From NCBI GenBank assembly GCA_028551475.1, contig CM052357.1, forward strand, positions 3,224,001 through 3,288,000: 64,000 nt of DNA, given 5' to 3'. The notes beneath the pieces are model-generated. The model was not told the origin of the DNA, did no database searches, and saw only the letters and a program-made list of their open reading frames with translations. How positions within the stretch are numbered: the stretch's first letter is position 1; the number at the start of each line of letters is the position of its first letter. Shown in pieces: positions 61,895-64,000 of the stretch. The position numbers and the translations under genes were made by a program. Origin of the DNA: Casuarina equisetifolia. Lineage: Eukaryota > Streptophyta > Magnoliopsida > Fagales > Casuarinaceae.

Positions 61895-64000
61895 TGTTCC
61901 ATTAAAGAACTAATAATAAAATAATAATAGTTTGAACTAAAAAGTAGAGAAAGTAAAAGCAACACTTTTCTCTTTGATCAAATTTTACCTTTTTTACTGG
62001 CAAATAAGATGGACAACACGCTTATGCCCAGTAATACCATTGCACTAATTGAACCAATCAACCCTAGAGTTTATTGAGTAATTGTCAAGGGGATGCAATA
62101 CTACGACAAACAATTTAACGACCTTTGGTAGGAGAAAATCCTGGGTGATGAACTTGATAAGCAACAAGGAGAAAATATCCAATCTAGTTCTCAGAATCAT
62201 CATCCGAGTCCAATACTATATGACCTTAAGTTGTTCAAAGAAACTAAAATTTCTTTGGTTGAACCACTCTTGAATTTAAGACAATAACTAAAGAGAGAGA
62301 GCTGCAAAAAGAAAAATAAATAAATAACATTAGAATTCTTTGACATAAAATACTGCTTTTGTGATTTTTTCTGTGCACTTGCGGCTAATTGTCTCTTAAC
62401 AAGAAGCAAGTTTTAAATCTGGTATCCGAAAATTGGCCTCTGTTCCATAATAGAAACAGACTAGCATTCATGCAATATGGTTAAGATATAGTGAGAGGGA
62501 GACCATATTGGGATGAGTAAAAAAATCAACACTAATATAATCATGACAATGAAAGAGAAAGATGGACCAAAATTAATGATTTTTCATCTTGTTATACCCG
62601 TACATAAGATAGAGCCCATGCTCGTTCACTATCAAGTAAACTTTTATTGATTTAACTAAAAAAGTTGCGTGCTACATGTTTGTGCTACCTCTAATAAAGC
62701 CAGCAACGGCGACAGGATTAAGATCATAAAAGAGATTCTCAAGACTTTTTGTTGTATTGATTGACTTCTACTTCGCAAACAATCCCAAGAAAAGTAATGC
62801 GGCCGCCATCATGTGTTCTAGAGTTCGAATTTCCATTTACATCGAACTTTTATTTTCTTCTTTTATTTTGACAACTACTAAGCTCATAGACTTCATAAAT
62901 AATAAACATAGCATATCCCATGCGATCTTTCAAATCACTGTCGAAGTCTAAACTAGATTTACTACCTACCATCCAAAACAGAGCATATCCCTTCCATGAA
63001 ATTGTCAGGATGCATTTCTATTTGACTACCTACAGTTCCAAGACAGATTGTCAGCCCAAGAATCCAAACCTGCAAATGTACAATGCTTGCTATTTTGAAA
63101 CTGCGAATTTAACAAGATATAAAGAACCTATCTTTTATGATAAAACAAATGATGATCTACATGAATTTCATTTGCAGTTTCTACACCAATTTGGATGATT
63201 ACCCTTTATTTAGTTAGATAGTGTAAAAACTTAATTTAAAGCCTAACTCAAGAATTAGAGGGATATTCCCTTATTTAAATTTGAACACAAGGATCATGTA
63301 CTTAATTTGAGACTTTCATCTTGCACACTTATCCCCACACGCTAAACAATATTAGGGTCAAGATTATATAGGATGAAGAAAATTCAACTTGCCTTTTGAT
63401 ATTAAGTTGGAAGGCTAAAAGCCCAATTTAAAAATTAATTTAAAAGTTGAAGGGATTTTTTTTATTTAAATCTTACTGCAATGAATTATATATTTAATGT
63501 AAAACTTTTATCCCACACTCATATTTTATATTTGCATTTTAGTATTTTCCATTGACCAAAGTAGTCTACACAAACTTATCTTTTATCATATCATTTGACT
63601 TAGGACAAAAAATTGATATTCCTTATATGTATGCAATGGGAATATTTGTTAGTAGGTATGTTCTACTTTTCTGTTCTTAATTATCATTATTGTCTTTACA
63701 TCTTTAAGTACCTTAGAGCTAAGAATGACTCGCTCTCTAATTATGTTGCCTATTGGGATTTTTACCAATTAAATAATGTATCCCATAGAGACATTGATTT
63801 TCCATTACTTGTTACTTATTTCATTTACTAGGATTTTACTTACGTTGAGAATTTTCCTCCAAGCCCAAGTTCTACTTCCCAATTCTTTTAGATTCGAAAA
63901 ACACTAATGTTTTATAATGTAACTGTTTCTCCATGTTAACCATATAAATTTTGATGACAAAAAGTTTCATATGTACTTTGTTTGAGCTATTATGTTCTAA
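61895..64000. other. AT-rich stretch without a recognisable gene (right arm)
   Basis: Copy of 25651-27756; cut by the window end. Nothing further is seen in it. Confidence 0.6.

Larger units (their letters stand above)
36248..64000. repeat. Right arm of the near-identical large direct duplication
   Basis: Counterpart of 1-27756. LTR differences that separate the left from the right LTR of the Athila-like element are the same in both arms. The arms therefore arose by copying a block that already held the element, not by two insertions. Matching continues to the last base of the window. Confidence 0.97.

Overview
This is nuclear DNA of a flowering plant, almost certainly a eudicot. It carries TIR-type (TNL) resistance-gene sequence, a spliced peroxisomal glycolate oxidase gene with a PRL C-terminus, an Athila-type Ty3/gypsy element primed by tRNA-Asp, a plant L1 LINE remnant and Ty1/copia remnants. 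The DNA is AT-rich and gene-poor, typical of a decayed resistance-gene cluster. The species cannot be fixed from the sequence; the TIR N-terminus resembles those of woody eudicots (an impression only).

Layout. Positions 1-27756 and 36248-64000 are two near-identical arms in the same orientation, with an offset of 36238-36247 that drifts through small length differences. Each arm holds, in order: a TNL-flank unit with a TNL pseudogene (minus strand); a Ty1/copia remnant; a second, diverged unit with a four-part tandem array; a LINE fragment; the first 18 codons of a TIR gene; an Athila-like element of about 9.4 kb on the minus strand; a third unit with another TIR fragment; and an AT-rich stretch with no recognisable gene. 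The left arm continues into a second copia remnant and a fourth unit, then meets a 500-N gap (30431-30930).

The only single-copy island lies between the arms. It holds the 3' six exons of a glycolate oxidase gene (plus strand, 30931-32245), about 2.9 kb without a recognisable gene, and a TIR gene (minus strand, 35152-35848). The TIR gene keeps an intact TIR exon and a second exon that stops after 25 codons, so it would encode a TIR-only protein of 187 residues. These two are the only plausibly functional host genes in the window.

Order of events. The units are old, diverged duplications. The Athila-like element inserted in front of one TIR copy; its LTRs differ by about 0.8%. The whole block was then copied, since the arms differ by fewer than ten substitutions in 27.7 kb. 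Most arm differences are one-base length changes in homopolymers, and the gap sits between the arms, so two haplotypes wrongly placed in tandem must be considered alongside a true young tandem duplication.
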